From Chitinophagaceae bacterium (GTDB taxonomy: Bacteria; Bacteroidota; Bacteroidia; Chitinophagales; Chitinophagaceae): a DNA stretch of 64,000 bases. Shown piece by piece: positions 1 through 9,355 of this stretch. The DNA is taken from positions 1 to 64,000 of the forward strand of contig JAFKGQ010000011.1 of NCBI GenBank assembly GCA_017307755.1, written 5' to 3'. Below the pieces are notes generated by a model. The model had not been told where the DNA came from. It did not search any database and saw nothing but the letters and a program-made list of their open reading frames with translations. The translations under genes and the position numbers were made by a program. The first letter of the stretch is position 1, and each line of letters starts with the position of its first letter.

Positions 1-2909
1 TCCCCCCGCGCCACCACCACCGCCTGACGAACCAGGCCACTCTCCAGCAACACATTCCCTATCTCACCCGGCTCAATACGATATCCACTGATCTTCACCT
101 GCTCATCACTCCTCCCCAAATACTCAATATTCCCATCCGCTAACCATCGACCCCGATCCCCCGTACGATACATCCGCACTCCCGATCGCTCACTATACGG
201 GTCCGGAACAAAACGCTCCCGCGTCAACTCTTCTAATCCCCAATATCCACGCGCCACACTCCGGCCGCCGATGCATATTTCACCGATGCAACCCTTGGGC
301 AATAATCGCATCTGCTCATCCAATATGTAACAACGTATATTATCCATAGGCCTGCCGATGGACAAGGCCGCCCTGTCATGAGGCCTGCCTTCAAAAAATG
401 TTGCATCCACCGCCGCTTCCGTAACACCAAAACTGTTTAGTAACCGCACCCCGGGGCAGCTGTTCTTCAGATAATTGAAATCCGTAGGCGAACAGACGTC
501 GGACCCTACCACCATGATCCGGAGAAAAGAAAGATCCTGCCGAAGGGCCGCCACATGCTCGACAAGGTTCTTCATCAATGCAGGCGTGGATTCAAGATAA
601 TGGACGCCATGTTTTTTCATTTCTCCGTACAGATAAGATGGATCCAATCGCCCTTCACCATCCGCAAGCACAACCTTCCCTCCATTCAGGAGCGCCCGGA
701 AAACATCGCCGGAGAACACGTCGAAAGCCATACCCGCCACTGAGAATACGACAGGACAATGGTTTGAAAAGTCATATTGCCGGCGCCAGGCCATGCTTGT
801 ATTGATAAAATTGCCGTGTTCCACCATCACTCCCTTCGGTCTGCCCGTAGACCCCGAAGTATACATGATATACGCCAGGTTGTCCGGCCTCAACACTACC
901 TCCGGCAACGTCACCGGCTCCCTGCCCATGCTCTCCTCCCACTCATCCATCCATATCACCCGGTACTCACCCCCCGGCAGCCGGCTACTCACCCCACGAC
1001 TGCTGATCACTACCTTCGCTCCCGTATCCGATAACATATACTCCAGCCGCTCCAATGGATAATCCGGGTCCAGCGGCACATACGCTCCCCCTGCTTTCAG
1101 AATACCCAACATCCCTACCACCAACCCCCACTCCCTCTCTAGACAGATACCCACCGGCTCCTCCAACCCAACTCCCAACTGAAGCAAATAATGCCCCAGC
1201 CGATTGCTTCGATCTTCCAGCTCCCGGTAGCTCACCTCCGCCTCCCCGGACACCAACGCCACCGCCTCCGGCGTACGCAACACCTGCTCCACAAACAGAT
1301 CCACCAGGGTCTTCTCCCTGTCATAGACAATATCTTCTCCTTTGCTCATCTCCATTACACCATGCAGATGCTTTTCGCTCAACAACCGGAGATCGCATAT
1401 CCTTTCCCTGCCATCAACGACAATTTGCTCCAGCACATATTTGAAATGATCGCTCGCCTGCTGTACATATTGCTCGTTCAGGACATCGGCGTTATACTCA
1501 AAGGATACATACAGCCTGTCGCTACCCGCAATGGAAAGACACAATGGGTAATTGGTGTGTTCCTGCATCTGTTCATTCGACAGATGGGGCGTCGACGTAT
1601 CCTCATCGGCCTTTTCTCCCACAGGATAATTCTCGAATACCACCAGACAGTCGAATAAATCGCCTTGCAGCTTCTTCCACTTTCTGATATCGCCAAGTGA
1701 AGTATACTGATACTGCCGGGATAGCAGCTGATCCTGTTGTATCCCGGCCAGCCATTCCATAATTAACAGGGATTCCTCCACCCTCGTATAAAAAGGTATG
1801 GTGTTGATGTATAACCCCAGTCTGCGCTCAACATCGGGCAAATCCTCCGGCCGTCCTGCGACAGTCACGCCAAAAAGGATATGTTCATGACTGGTATACC
1901 TGTATAACAAGTACGCCCAAACACCCAGCATAAGGGTGTTCATCGTCACCCGGCATCCCCGCACATACCCATTCAACGCCCGGGTGAGAGATCTATCCAA
2001 CTCCAACTCGATGTATTTGTACCTACCGACCCCCTTTGTCTTTTCCAGCCTGTCTTCAATAAAAGGCAGCAGGGAGGGATGATCCACATCTTTTAGATAT
2101 CGCGTCCAGTACGATTTCTCTTTTTCCTTATCCTGCCTTTCGATCCACCGGATGTAGTCTTCGAACCTGTCCTCTTCATCCAATATGATGTGCCCTTTGA
2201 GCAACAGGCTGCAGAGGTTCCGGAACTCCTGCTTCAATACCTGCATGGACCAACCGTCCAATAAAATATGATGGAATGTCCACAGCATGCAATACCTTTC
2301 CTCATCCAGCCGGAAAAGGGCAACACGCATCAATGGAGGTGTCTGCGGATCGAATCCTCTCTCCAGGTCCTGCCGCATATATGCATTCATATGCGCCTGT
2401 TGCTCCGATGGATCAAGATGACGTATGTCCGATATATGCACGGGCATTTCCACCTGCTTATGTACACACTGCACGGGTATCTTAAATCTGTCGTAGTAGA
2501 ATGCAGTCCGGAAGATACTGTGCTTCCTGGTCAGCAACTGCCAGCTCCTGACAAATACTTCGGCCGTAATATTGCGCAGTTCACAGGTATATTGCTCGAT
2601 ATAAATATCCCCTCCCACCTCATACAGGCTGTGGAACAGCATCCCTTCCTGTACACCGCTTAATCTGTACATGGACTGTATCCCCTCAGCCTTCCTGTCA
2701 CTCCAATCCTTGTTCGCCAATGGAACATATTCCAGCAATTCCGATCTATGCTCACGGATATAGCTGATTAGATCCCTATTATTTTCAATGATCTCTCTGT
2801 CCTTTGCCGAGACGACTCTCCCATCTTTTTTAAGGATGAGCTTATCCCCATTCCTGGACAAAGAAAGACGTATATCCTTCATTTTTCTGAAGAACTCTTG
2901 CACTGACAT
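1..2909 (-). CDS. Nonribosomal peptide synthetase subunit, 5' part (docking-C-A), truncated by window edge
   Basis: The frame is open from an ATG at 2909 to the left edge (about 969 codons), so the 3' part lies outside the window. Residues 1-62 resemble a TubC-type N-terminal docking domain (GDKLILKKDGRV core, a run of charged helix ending in RSELLEYV), which implies that this subunit receives a peptide from another NRPS/PKS protein. Residues about 75-500 are a condensation domain with the catalytic HHILLDG motif (His213, His214, Asp218). Residues about 525 onward are an adenylation domain with the phosphate-binding loop YTSGSTGRPKG near residue 684. Aligning by eye to GrsA gives the pocket code D-V-G-E-M-V-S-V-D, closest to remembered ornithine/lysine codes (DVGE..S.D); that substrate call is inference. 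No carrier domain is visible yet. No Shine-Dalgarno precedes the start. Codon use is mosaic inside the A domain (see findings). Confidence 0.93.
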   Translation of the reverse strand, partial: MSVQEFFRKMKDIRLSLSRNGDKLILKKDGRVVSAKDREIIENNRDLISYIREHRSELLEYVPLANKDWSDRKAEGIQSMYRLSGVQEGMLFHSLYEVGGDIYIEQYTCELRNITAEVFVRSWQLLTRKHSIFRTAFYYDRFKIPVQCVHKQVEMPVHISDIRHLDPSEQQAHMNAYMRQDLERGFDPQTPPLMRVALFRLDEERYCMLWTFHHILLDGWSMQVLKQEFRNLCSLLLKGHIILDEEDRFEDYIRWIERQDKEKEKSYWTRYLKDVDHPSLLPFIEDRLEKTKGVGRYKYIELELDRSLTRALNGYVRGCRVTMNTLMLGVWAYLLYRYTSHEHILFGVTVAGRPEDLPDVERRLGLYINTIPFYTRVEESLLIMEWLAGIQQDQLLSRQYQYTSLGDIRKWKKLQGDLFDCLVVFENYPVGEKADEDTSTPHLSNEQMQEHTNYPLCLSIAGSDRLYVSFEYNADVLNEQYVQQASDHFKYVLEQIVVDGRERICDLRLLSEKHLHGVMEMSKGEDIVYDREKTLVDLFVEQVLRTPEAVALVSGEAEVSYRELEDRSNRLGHYLLQLGVGLEEPVGICLEREWGLVVGMLGILKAGGAYVPLDPDYPLERLEYMLSDTGAKVVISSRGVSSRLPGGEYRVIWMDEWEESMGREPVTLPEVVLRPDNLAYIMYTSGSTGRPKGVMVEHGNFINTSMAWRRQYDFSNHCPVVFSVAGMAFDVFSGDVFRALLNGGKVVLADGEGRLDPSYLYGEMKKHGVHYLESTPALMKNLVEHVAALRQDLSFLRIMVVGSDVCSPTDFNYLKNSCPGVRLLNSFGVTEAAVDATFFEGRPHDRAALSIGRPMDNIRCYILDEQMRLLPKGCIGEICIGGRSVARGYWGLEELTRERFVPDPYSERSGVRMYRTGDRGRWLADGNIEYLGRSDEQVKISGYRIEPGEIGNVLLESGLVRQAVVVARG

Positions 2910-3057
2910 ACCATGTAAATTAATGATGAGATAAAAGATGCGTAAGCCGAGAGTAAGGCTATCGCTACCGTAGGAAACAATACATCCCTGCCGGAACAAA
3001 AGAATATGTCTGTCAATTTAAGTAATTTCCGTCACATTTCCAGGCCGATTCATCACA

Positions 3058-3093
3058 TTTGACAAAACAACCCGCCGCCATCAGCTAATCTTG
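3058..3093 (+). promoter_or_regulatory. Possible promoter of the esterase gene
   Basis: TTTG at 3058-3061 and TAATCTTG at 3086-3093 resemble the Bacteroidota -33/-7 elements (TTTG and TAnnTTTG, one mismatch in the second). The 24-bp spacing is longer than the usual 19-21. The second box ends 17 bp before the ATG at 3111. The rest of the 200-bp divergent spacer 2910-3110 shows nothing I recognise. Confidence 0.3.
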
Positions 3094-3110
3094 TCTGAAA
3101 ATTCAGCAAG

Positions 3111-4406
3111 ATGAAAACGAGCACCATCGCCATCCTCGCCATCCTCTTCACCCTGCAAACACACGCCCAATCCGGCAACACGGACACCCTCTACTCAAAG
3201 GTCCTGGGCGAAACCCGGCGCGTCCGCATCTACCTCCCCTCCAGCTATGGCGACACTTATTTTTACCCCCGCCGCTATCCCGTGGTTTATCTGCTGGACG
3301 GAGAAGAACTCTTCAACCCGGTGTCCACGATAATCCGGCTCCTCAGCGAAGGCAGGGGTCCTTTGGATTTTCCGGAGCTGATCGTAGTAGCCATCTACAA
3401 CACAGACCGCATACGCGATCTGACGCCTACCCACGTCACCCATGACCTCAACCCCATGGCGGACAGCGCTTCACTCAGCCGCACCGGTGGCGGTGAGAAA
3501 TTCCTTTCCTTTATAGACCGCGAACTAATGCCGCATATCGATTCGCTTTACCGTACTGCACCCTATAAAATATTCATGGGGCATTCGTTGGGCGGCCTCA
3601 CCGTAATAAACACCTTTATACACCACACTCCCATGTTCAATGCCTATATCGCCACCGACCCCAGCATGTTCTGGGATGAGCAAAAATTGCTGCGCCAGGC
3701 AAAGGATATCCTGCAGGAGGACAAATTCGCGGGGAAAACCCTGTTCCTCGCCATCGCCAACAACCTCCGGCCGGGGGCGGATACCACGGCCATTATGTCG
3801 GACACCAGCCACGAGCTGTTCAGCCTGCACATGAGATCCATCTTCTCCCTGAGGAACACCATCACGGCCGCCTACCCGCAGGCCCCCGATAGATTTATCC
3901 CTTTCACCGGCCAGCTCCCCGCCCCTGAAAAGCTTCCCGCAAATACAAAACCCTCCTTCCGGTTCTCCTGGAAATTTTATCCCGATTGCGATCATGGCGC
4001 ACTGCCGCTGCCCGCATACTATGACGGTCTCCGCTATACTTTTAGATACTATCCCATCTATTTCCCCTTCCCGGAACTCTTTCAGCCTGCATGGACGGCA
4101 GATACGCTGATAACCACACATTTTAAGATCATCAGCCGGCAAATGGGTTACAAGGTATCACCCCCTGAAACCCTTATAAATAATATAGGCTATCAAATGA
4201 TGGGTAGCCGTCAGTTCGACAGGGCCGCTTATTATTTTATGCTAAACATGACCAACTATCCCAACAGCTTTAATGTATATGACTCCATGGGGGATCTGCT
4301 CGCCGAACGGAAGGAAACAGATACGGCGATAAAATGCTATCAACAGGCGCTCCTCATCCGCGAGAACGCCGACACTCGTGTAAAGATGGAGAAGTTAAGA
4401 AGGTAA
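3111..4406 (+). CDS. Secreted esterase (Esterase D/Fes-like alpha/beta hydrolase) with C-terminal TPR-like tail
   Basis: This 431-residue protein has a cleavable signal peptide (MKTSTIAILAILFTLQTHAQ). The body matches the PF00756 putative esterase family (IroE/BesA/esterase D relatives): an early VVYLLDGE strand-turn, the nucleophile elbow GHSLGG with Ser159, and a likely catalytic His at 295 in DCDHGALP. The last 80 residues (about 350-425) read like a TPR pair (YYFMLNMTNYPNSFNVYDSMGD, AIKCYQQAL), a common tail on Bacteroidota members of this family. It probably hydrolyses an ester in the periplasm or outside the cell. Family members include siderophore esterases, and its divergent neighbour is an NRPS, so a role on the NRPS product is possible but unproven. 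The 3' end overlaps the convergent receiver gene by 12 bp. Confidence 0.85.
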   Translation: MKTSTIAILAILFTLQTHAQSGNTDTLYSKVLGETRRVRIYLPSSYGDTYFYPRRYPVVYLLDGEELFNPVSTIIRLLSEGRGPLDFPELIVVAIYNTDRIRDLTPTHVTHDLNPMADSASLSRTGGGEKFLSFIDRELMPHIDSLYRTAPYKIFMGHSLGGLTVINTFIHHTPMFNAYIATDPSMFWDEQKLLRQAKDILQEDKFAGKTLFLAIANNLRPGADTTAIMSDTSHELFSLHMRSIFSLRNTITAAYPQAPDRFIPFTGQLPAPEKLPANTKPSFRFSWKFYPDCDHGALPLPAYYDGLRYTFRYYPIYFPFPELFQPAWTADTLITTHFKIISRQMGYKVSPPETLINNIGYQMMGSRQFDRAAYYFMLNMTNYPNSFNVYDSMGDLLAERKETDTAIKCYQQALLIRENADTRVKMEKLRR

Positions 4407-4799
4407 TACCACCGTGTGAAACCAGTAATTGATAAATGACTTGATCTTAAACAAAGCATCGCTATAACTGTCCGGTTTTAAAATAAAGCTGTTGGCTCCG
4501 GCTGTATAGGTCGCCTGTACATCATCCGGCAACGCGCTTTCACTCAGCACTATGATCGGCACCGTCTCAAAACCCTGCCGCTCCCTTATCCGCCGGACCA
4601 GGTCCATGCCGTTAAATGGCTGGGCATTCATACTCAAAATGATCAACGGCGGCCTGTTATCCGGGTCCTGTATAAAATCCTCCAGGTCTGCGCCATAAAT
4701 AAACTCGATGCCATCACTGATCCCTTCAGCCTCAAAGGTCTCTTCCGTCAGCCACCTGTCGTCCGGGTCATGCTCGACCATTAATATCTTTGAACCCAT
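4395..4799 (-). CDS. Stand-alone receiver-domain protein lacking the phosphoacceptor Asp
   Basis: This 134-residue CheY-like single domain has no output domain. It starts ILMVEHDPDDR, where the Mg-binding acidic pair is E9-H10-D11 rather than E/D-D-D. The beta-3 strand reads LIILSMNAQ, with Ser56 exactly where receivers carry the phosphorylated Asp (usual ILLDLNMP). The switch Ser86 (IIVLSES) and the invariant Lys108 (FILKPDS) are kept. The AGT codon for Ser56 was checked in the DNA. The protein belongs to the small response-regulator type common in Bacteroidota (Rcp1-like, VEDDPDD), but cannot be phosphorylated in the standard way and may act as a phosphorylation-independent binding protein. 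No kinase is adjacent. The gene stands alone between two plus-strand genes. Confidence 0.85.
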   Translation of the reverse strand: MGSKILMVEHDPDDRWLTEETFEAEGISDGIEFIYGADLEDFIQDPDNRPPLIILSMNAQPFNGMDLVRRIRERQGFETVPIIVLSESALPDDVQATYTAGANSFILKPDSYSDALFKIKSFINYWFHTVVLPS

Positions 4800-4870
4800 A
4801 TGTGTTGATTGGTAATTAAAAATACCTAAAAAAACTTATCTTGTCCATCTAAATCCTAAATAGGCAGCAT

Positions 4871-6400
4871 ATGAGAAAATCACCAGCAATAGCGATGGTA
4901 CTGGGCATAGCCATCCTCACCACCCAAACCGTAGATGCTCAACCCTCACCCACCCCAACCCCGGATACAACCGTCATTACAAAGCCGGATAAGTCAGTAA
5001 CCAAACATTCAATAAAGATAGGGGGCAAGATCGTCAGCTATACTGCCGTGGCAGGTACACTGTTGTTAAAGAACGATAAGGACGAGTCCATCGCCATCTT
5101 CGGGTATACAGCCTATATAAAGGACGGAGAACCCGATGTCTCTCATCGCCCGCTGACCTTTGCCTATAATGGCGGCCCCGGATCTTCCTCCATGTGGCTG
5201 CACCTTGGCGCCCTTGGACCACGCCGCATTGCTCTCAACGATCCCACATACAACGACCCCCCGCCTTATAAATTGGAAGATAATGAACATTCTATCATCG
5301 ATGTCACCGACCTGGTGATGGTAGACCCCATCGGTACAGGACTAAGCCATCCCATCGGGAAGACCGCTAATAAGGACTTTTGGGGTGTCGACCAGGACAT
5401 CAAATCCATCAGCCAGTTCATCACACAATACGTCAAGGAGAATGACAGATGGAACTCCCCTAAGTATCTGTTGGGCGAAAGCTACGGCACCACCCGGTCC
5501 GCGGGCATCGCCAGTTATCTGCACGATAATATGGGATTACAGCTCAATGGAGTGGTGCTGGTGTCCGCCGTATTGGATATCCATACGCTGACCTTCTCTG
5601 ATGACATCTCCCACGTTCTTTACATCCCTACTTATGCCGCCGTCGCCTGGTATCACAATAAACTGACAAATAAACCCGCCGACCTGGAAGCTTTTCTAAA
5701 AGAAGTAAGAGGGTTCTCGCAGGGTGAATATGCTACGGCACTCCAGAAAGGCGACGCCCTCAGCGATGCGGAGAAAGCCCAGATAGCCGCCAAACTGTCC
5801 GGCTACACGGGTCTGAGCAAGGACTATTGGCTCAAAGCCAACCTTCGGGTTCCAGAGCCGGCCTTTACACAGGAATTGTTGCGCGATGAGCATCAGACAG
5901 TAGGACGCCTGGACGCCCGTTATAAAGGCATCAACCAGGACCTGTTGAGCGAGTTCTCAAACGACGACCCGCAAAGCACGCAGATCAGCCCGCCCTATAT
6001 CGCCGCCTTTATGAACTATTACTATACGGAACTAAAAGTAAATAAGAATTACAACTACCATGTGTCGGCCTATTCAGCGGAAGGTTTTAAATGGGATTGG
6101 CATCACGCTGCCAATGGCGGAGAAGGTTTTCCGGTAACCCCCAATACCAGCGTCGATATGGCGGCTGTCATGAGTAAAAACCCCACGCTGAAGGTGCTGG
6201 TGCTCAACGGCTATTTTGACCTGGCAACACCTTTCTTCGGCACGGAATATACTTTTGATCACATGGGACTGGAAAGAAAGGTCCGCGGCAATGTCACAAT
6301 GAAATATTATCCCGCCGGACACATGATGTATATCCATTTACCCTCCCTCGCGGCATTCAAAAAGGATGTGGCGACATTCATACAGGAGACATCGAAATAA
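4871..6400 (+). CDS. Secreted serine carboxypeptidase (peptidase family S10)
   Basis: The protein has 509 residues with an N-terminal signal peptide ending near VDAQ. S10 hallmarks are present: the oxyanion segment YNGGPGSSS (residues 99-107), the nucleophile motif GESYGT with Ser204, an Asp in NGYFDLATPF and a His in PAGHMMYIH near the C terminus. The family removes C-terminal residues from peptides, usually at acidic pH, and Bacteroidota homologues are periplasmic or secreted. A proline/threonine-rich linker (residues 24-40) follows the signal. The start ATG at 4871 gives an intact signal peptide. The 3' end overlaps the convergent P450 gene by 23 bp, so the two are not co-transcribed. Confidence 0.9.
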   Translation: MRKSPAIAMVLGIAILTTQTVDAQPSPTPTPDTTVITKPDKSVTKHSIKIGGKIVSYTAVAGTLLLKNDKDESIAIFGYTAYIKDGEPDVSHRPLTFAYNGGPGSSSMWLHLGALGPRRIALNDPTYNDPPPYKLEDNEHSIIDVTDLVMVDPIGTGLSHPIGKTANKDFWGVDQDIKSISQFITQYVKENDRWNSPKYLLGESYGTTRSAGIASYLHDNMGLQLNGVVLVSAVLDIHTLTFSDDISHVLYIPTYAAVAWYHNKLTNKPADLEAFLKEVRGFSQGEYATALQKGDALSDAEKAQIAAKLSGYTGLSKDYWLKANLRVPEPAFTQELLRDEHQTVGRLDARYKGINQDLLSEFSNDDPQSTQISPPYIAAFMNYYYTELKVNKNYNYHVSAYSAEGFKWDWHHAANGGEGFPVTPNTSVDMAAVMSKNPTLKVLVLNGYFDLATPFFGTEYTFDHMGLERKVRGNVTMKYYPAGHMMYIHLPSLAAFKKDVATFIQETSK

Positions 6401-7715
6401 ATATTTTGTCCGGCCGCAGGGTGATCAATGGCAGCATGTTGGGCACATGCCCGGTGGAAGAAATGTTATACCGCCTAAAAAAAGCATGTGTAAAAAAACA
6501 CATTTCCGCCATGGCGAAATTATTACCGATGCATAATCTGGGGCCGGCTCCAAACGGGAAAAAGGCAAACATTTTCCGAAGCTTCCCGGCATCGTCGAGC
6601 CATCGCTCCGGCAGAAAGATGTCCGCATGCTGCCAATGATCCTCATGCCGGTGAAGACCATAAAAAAAAGACAGCACGACAGTTCCCTTGGGAAACGTCC
6701 AGGGACCATAGTGGTCGTCCGTTATAGCAACCCTGTCCGTCATAAAGGCCGCTGGCCGCAGACGCATAGCCTCGTTGATCACCGCATTGATATAGTCGTT
6801 TCGCACACTGTCATAAATATGCGTGCTCTCCGCAATGGCTTTTAGCCTGTCCGTCACAGCAGGCTGGTCCGCCAACAGCGACAACATCCAGGATAAAGTG
6901 TTAGCAGTTGTTTCATGCCCTGCCAGCAGAAGCACCAGCACTTCGTCGATGATCTGGTCCTCGGACATGGCTTCACCCGTATCTTCATACCGGGCGCTGA
7001 GCAACATGTCCAGCAGGTCCGCGTATTCTCTTTTATCCTGCCGGCGCTGCCGGATGATCTCCCTGATGATGTCCCGCATCCTTTCGCTCCGCTTCAGATT
7101 GATCTTATCCTGCCGGGTGATACGATAAAACAACTGACGCAGCGGCCTATTCACATCCTTTACCACAAAATCCTGCATCTGGTTAAAAAGAAGACTCATC
7201 TCCTTCTTTTTTGCCGGCTTTAGATCAATGTCAAACAAACTCCGCAGGATGACATCAAAAGCCAACTGGTATATCAGCGGATAAACATCGATCTCATTCC
7301 CCGTTGGCCATTCCGCCATTGCCCCTTCTATCGTCTCTGTCATCAGCTTATATAACTCTTGCAGCTTCCGTGTATGAAATCCGGGCTGTATCAGCCTTCT
7401 CTGCCGCAGCCAATAGTCCCCGTTGGAAAAAAGCAACCCTTTCCCAAACAGACGGCCCACTTTGGCCGTGGTAAATTCCGACTTGCGATAATTGGTATGG
7501 TTATCCCGCAGAACGTGCTGGATAAAACCAAGGTCCTGGGTAACAATGATCAGCTTGTCACCCGGGAAGATGGCGGAATAAGCATCTCCAAATTTATCCA
7601 TATTCAGGCTGATGGCCCTGACAGAGTTTCGACGCAGAAAAAGAAGGCTTCTTATGATCAGCCTTGTAGTAGAGTAGCCATCCGGTATCCTGTACTTGTT
7701 CTTATAGGTTGTCAT
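6378..7715 (-). CDS. Cytochrome P450
   Basis: The protein has 445 residues, normal for a soluble bacterial P450. Diagnostic motifs are the I-helix AGHETT (265-270, proton delivery Thr), the K-helix ExxR (Glu315 to Arg318 in NEAMRLRP), the PERW meander and the haem-binding loop FPFGAGPRLCIG with ligand Cys395. The sequence looks most like the CYP102/CYP110-type fatty-acid or terpene hydroxylases, but the substrate cannot be read. No ferredoxin or reductase gene is nearby. Its ATG overlaps the stop of the upstream amidase gene (ATGA, 4 bp), so the pair is almost certainly translated from one mRNA. Confidence 0.93.
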   Translation of the reverse strand: MTTYKNKYRIPDGYSTTRLIIRSLLFLRRNSVRAISLNMDKFGDAYSAIFPGDKLIIVTQDLGFIQHVLRDNHTNYRKSEFTTAKVGRLFGKGLLFSNGDYWLRQRRLIQPGFHTRKLQELYKLMTETIEGAMAEWPTGNEIDVYPLIYQLAFDVILRSLFDIDLKPAKKKEMSLLFNQMQDFVVKDVNRPLRQLFYRITRQDKINLKRSERMRDIIREIIRQRRQDKREYADLLDMLLSARYEDTGEAMSEDQIIDEVLVLLLAGHETTANTLSWMLSLLADQPAVTDRLKAIAESTHIYDSVRNDYINAVINEAMRLRPAAFMTDRVAITDDHYGPWTFPKGTVVLSFFYGLHRHEDHWQHADIFLPERWLDDAGKLRKMFAFFPFGAGPRLCIGNNFAMAEMCFFTHAFFRRYNISSTGHVPNMLPLITLRPDKIFISMSPV

Positions 7716-9274
7716 GCCGGCAGTAATGTAGGTTTAAATTCCGGCGTCACTCTTTTCCTGCTGGCCTGCTCATAGCTATATGCCAGCGACAACAGCCGTC
7801 CTTCCTTGTAGGCGCCGCTTACAAACGACAGACCCACGGGCAGCCCCTGCACCATTCCCATAGGGACGGTAATATGAGGGTACCCGGCCTTGGCAGCCGG
7901 AGAAGAAAAAGAAAACCCAGATCCATAATTACCCAGCACAAGGTCGGTGCAGCAGGCAGGACCGTTGGTAACGCCCGCGATAGCATCCAACTGATATTTG
8001 AGCAGGAGGTCGTCGATGATCTTGCGCGCCCTGGTGCTCTTTTCCAAAGCATCCAGGTATTCCTTGCTGTCGAGCCCTTCTTTTGCCTGGCTGCTTTCCA
8101 GTGTCTCCTGCTTAAAGTACGGCATGGCCCTGGCTTCATGCTGAGTGTTAAAAGCAATAACATCCGCCAGCGAACGCATACCCTCCACACCGGCAAGATA
8201 TTTGTTGAGCCCGTCTTTAAACTCATATTGCAGTACGGTGAATTCCGCAGACCCCAGCTCACGGATAGGCCCCATCAGGTCGACCTCCACGATCTCAGCG
8301 CCTTGTTGTTTCATGGTTTCCATCGCCTGCCGGTACAACGCTACTACCCCTTCATGCCCATTTAATTGGGATTTTTCAACCCCGACTTTAGCACCTTTCA
8401 GCCCATCCTTCAGACAATATACACTGTAGTCAGTGCTCGTATGTCCAACACTCCCCTTCGTCACCGGGTCCTTTTCATCGACACCGGCCAGCGCCCCCAA
8501 CAGGATAGCCGCATCCTTTACCGTACGGGCCATGGGTCCTGCCGTATCCTGTGTGGCGGAAATAGGAATGATGCCGCTGCGGCTCCAGAGCCCTACGGTA
8601 GGCTTAAAACCCACAATGCCATTGACAGAGGCGGGGCTTACAATAGAGCCGTCCGTCTCGGTGCCGATAGCGATGGCGCATAGGTTAGCCGCCACGGCAG
8701 CGCCCGACCCCGCACTGGATCCCGAAGGATTACGGTCCAGCACATAGGGATTCTTTGTCTGACCACCCCGGCTGCTCCAACCGCTGGTTGACCGCCCACT
8801 GCGGAAATTAGCCCATTCGCTGAGATTCGTCTTGCCCAGCAGAACAACGCCCGCTTCCCTAAGCTTCTTTATGATAAAAGCATCCTCTGCGGCCTTATGA
8901 CCTTCCAGTGCCAGCGACCCTGCCGTCGTCATCATCTTGTCGCCCGTATCGATGTTGTCCTTTACCAACATGGGTATCCCGTGCAAAGGCCCCCTGATCC
9001 TGCCGGCCTTCCGTTCCTTATCCAATTGCTCGGCCGTCGGCAGCGCGTCCGGATTTAGCTCGATGATCGCCCGAAGGGTCGGCCCCTGCTTGTCTATTTC
9101 CTTGATCCATCGCAGATACTGTTCAGTGATCCACCTGGAAGTATACTCTCCGGAAGCCATTCTTGCCTGCAATTCATCAATAGTTGCCTCTTTTAGCACA
9201 AATCCTTTTGGCACCTTGACGATCATTGAAACCCCTATAATTGATCCATTTCTGAGAAAATCACGACGAAGCAT
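7712..9274 (-). CDS. Amidase-signature family enzyme, probably exported
   Basis: This 520-residue amidase has the Ser-cisSer-Lys triad: Lys105 in MLVKDN, the Gly/Ser-rich loop NPSGSSAGSG (Ser186/187) and the nucleophile Ser210 in TETDGSIVSPA. The N terminus MLRRDFLRNGSIIG has a twin-arginine-like pattern followed by a short hydrophobic stretch, so Tat export is possible though the signal is weak. The family hydrolyses amide bonds of varied small substrates, and secreted Bacteroidota members are often annotated as glutamyl-tRNA amidotransferase-like amidases. There is no GatB/C partner here. The gene ends in a 4-bp ATGA overlap with the P450 gene, which suggests the two enzymes act on one compound. 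Confidence 0.9.
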   Translation of the reverse strand: MLRRDFLRNGSIIGVSMIVKVPKGFVLKEATIDELQARMASGEYTSRWITEQYLRWIKEIDKQGPTLRAIIELNPDALPTAEQLDKERKAGRIRGPLHGIPMLVKDNIDTGDKMMTTAGSLALEGHKAAEDAFIIKKLREAGVVLLGKTNLSEWANFRSGRSTSGWSSRGGQTKNPYVLDRNPSGSSAGSGAAVAANLCAIAIGTETDGSIVSPASVNGIVGFKPTVGLWSRSGIIPISATQDTAGPMARTVKDAAILLGALAGVDEKDPVTKGSVGHTSTDYSVYCLKDGLKGAKVGVEKSQLNGHEGVVALYRQAMETMKQQGAEIVEVDLMGPIRELGSAEFTVLQYEFKDGLNKYLAGVEGMRSLADVIAFNTQHEARAMPYFKQETLESSQAKEGLDSKEYLDALEKSTRARKIIDDLLLKYQLDAIAGVTNGPACCTDLVLGNYGSGFSFSSPAAKAGYPHITVPMGMVQGLPVGLSFVSGAYKEGRLLSLAYSYEQASRKRVTPEFKPTLLPA

Positions 9275-9355
9275 AGAGAAAGGCGTTTTTCCTAATATAC
9301 ATAAATAATAAGCACCCTCACCGCTACGTTTTTAGATAGCCTAAATTTTTATACA

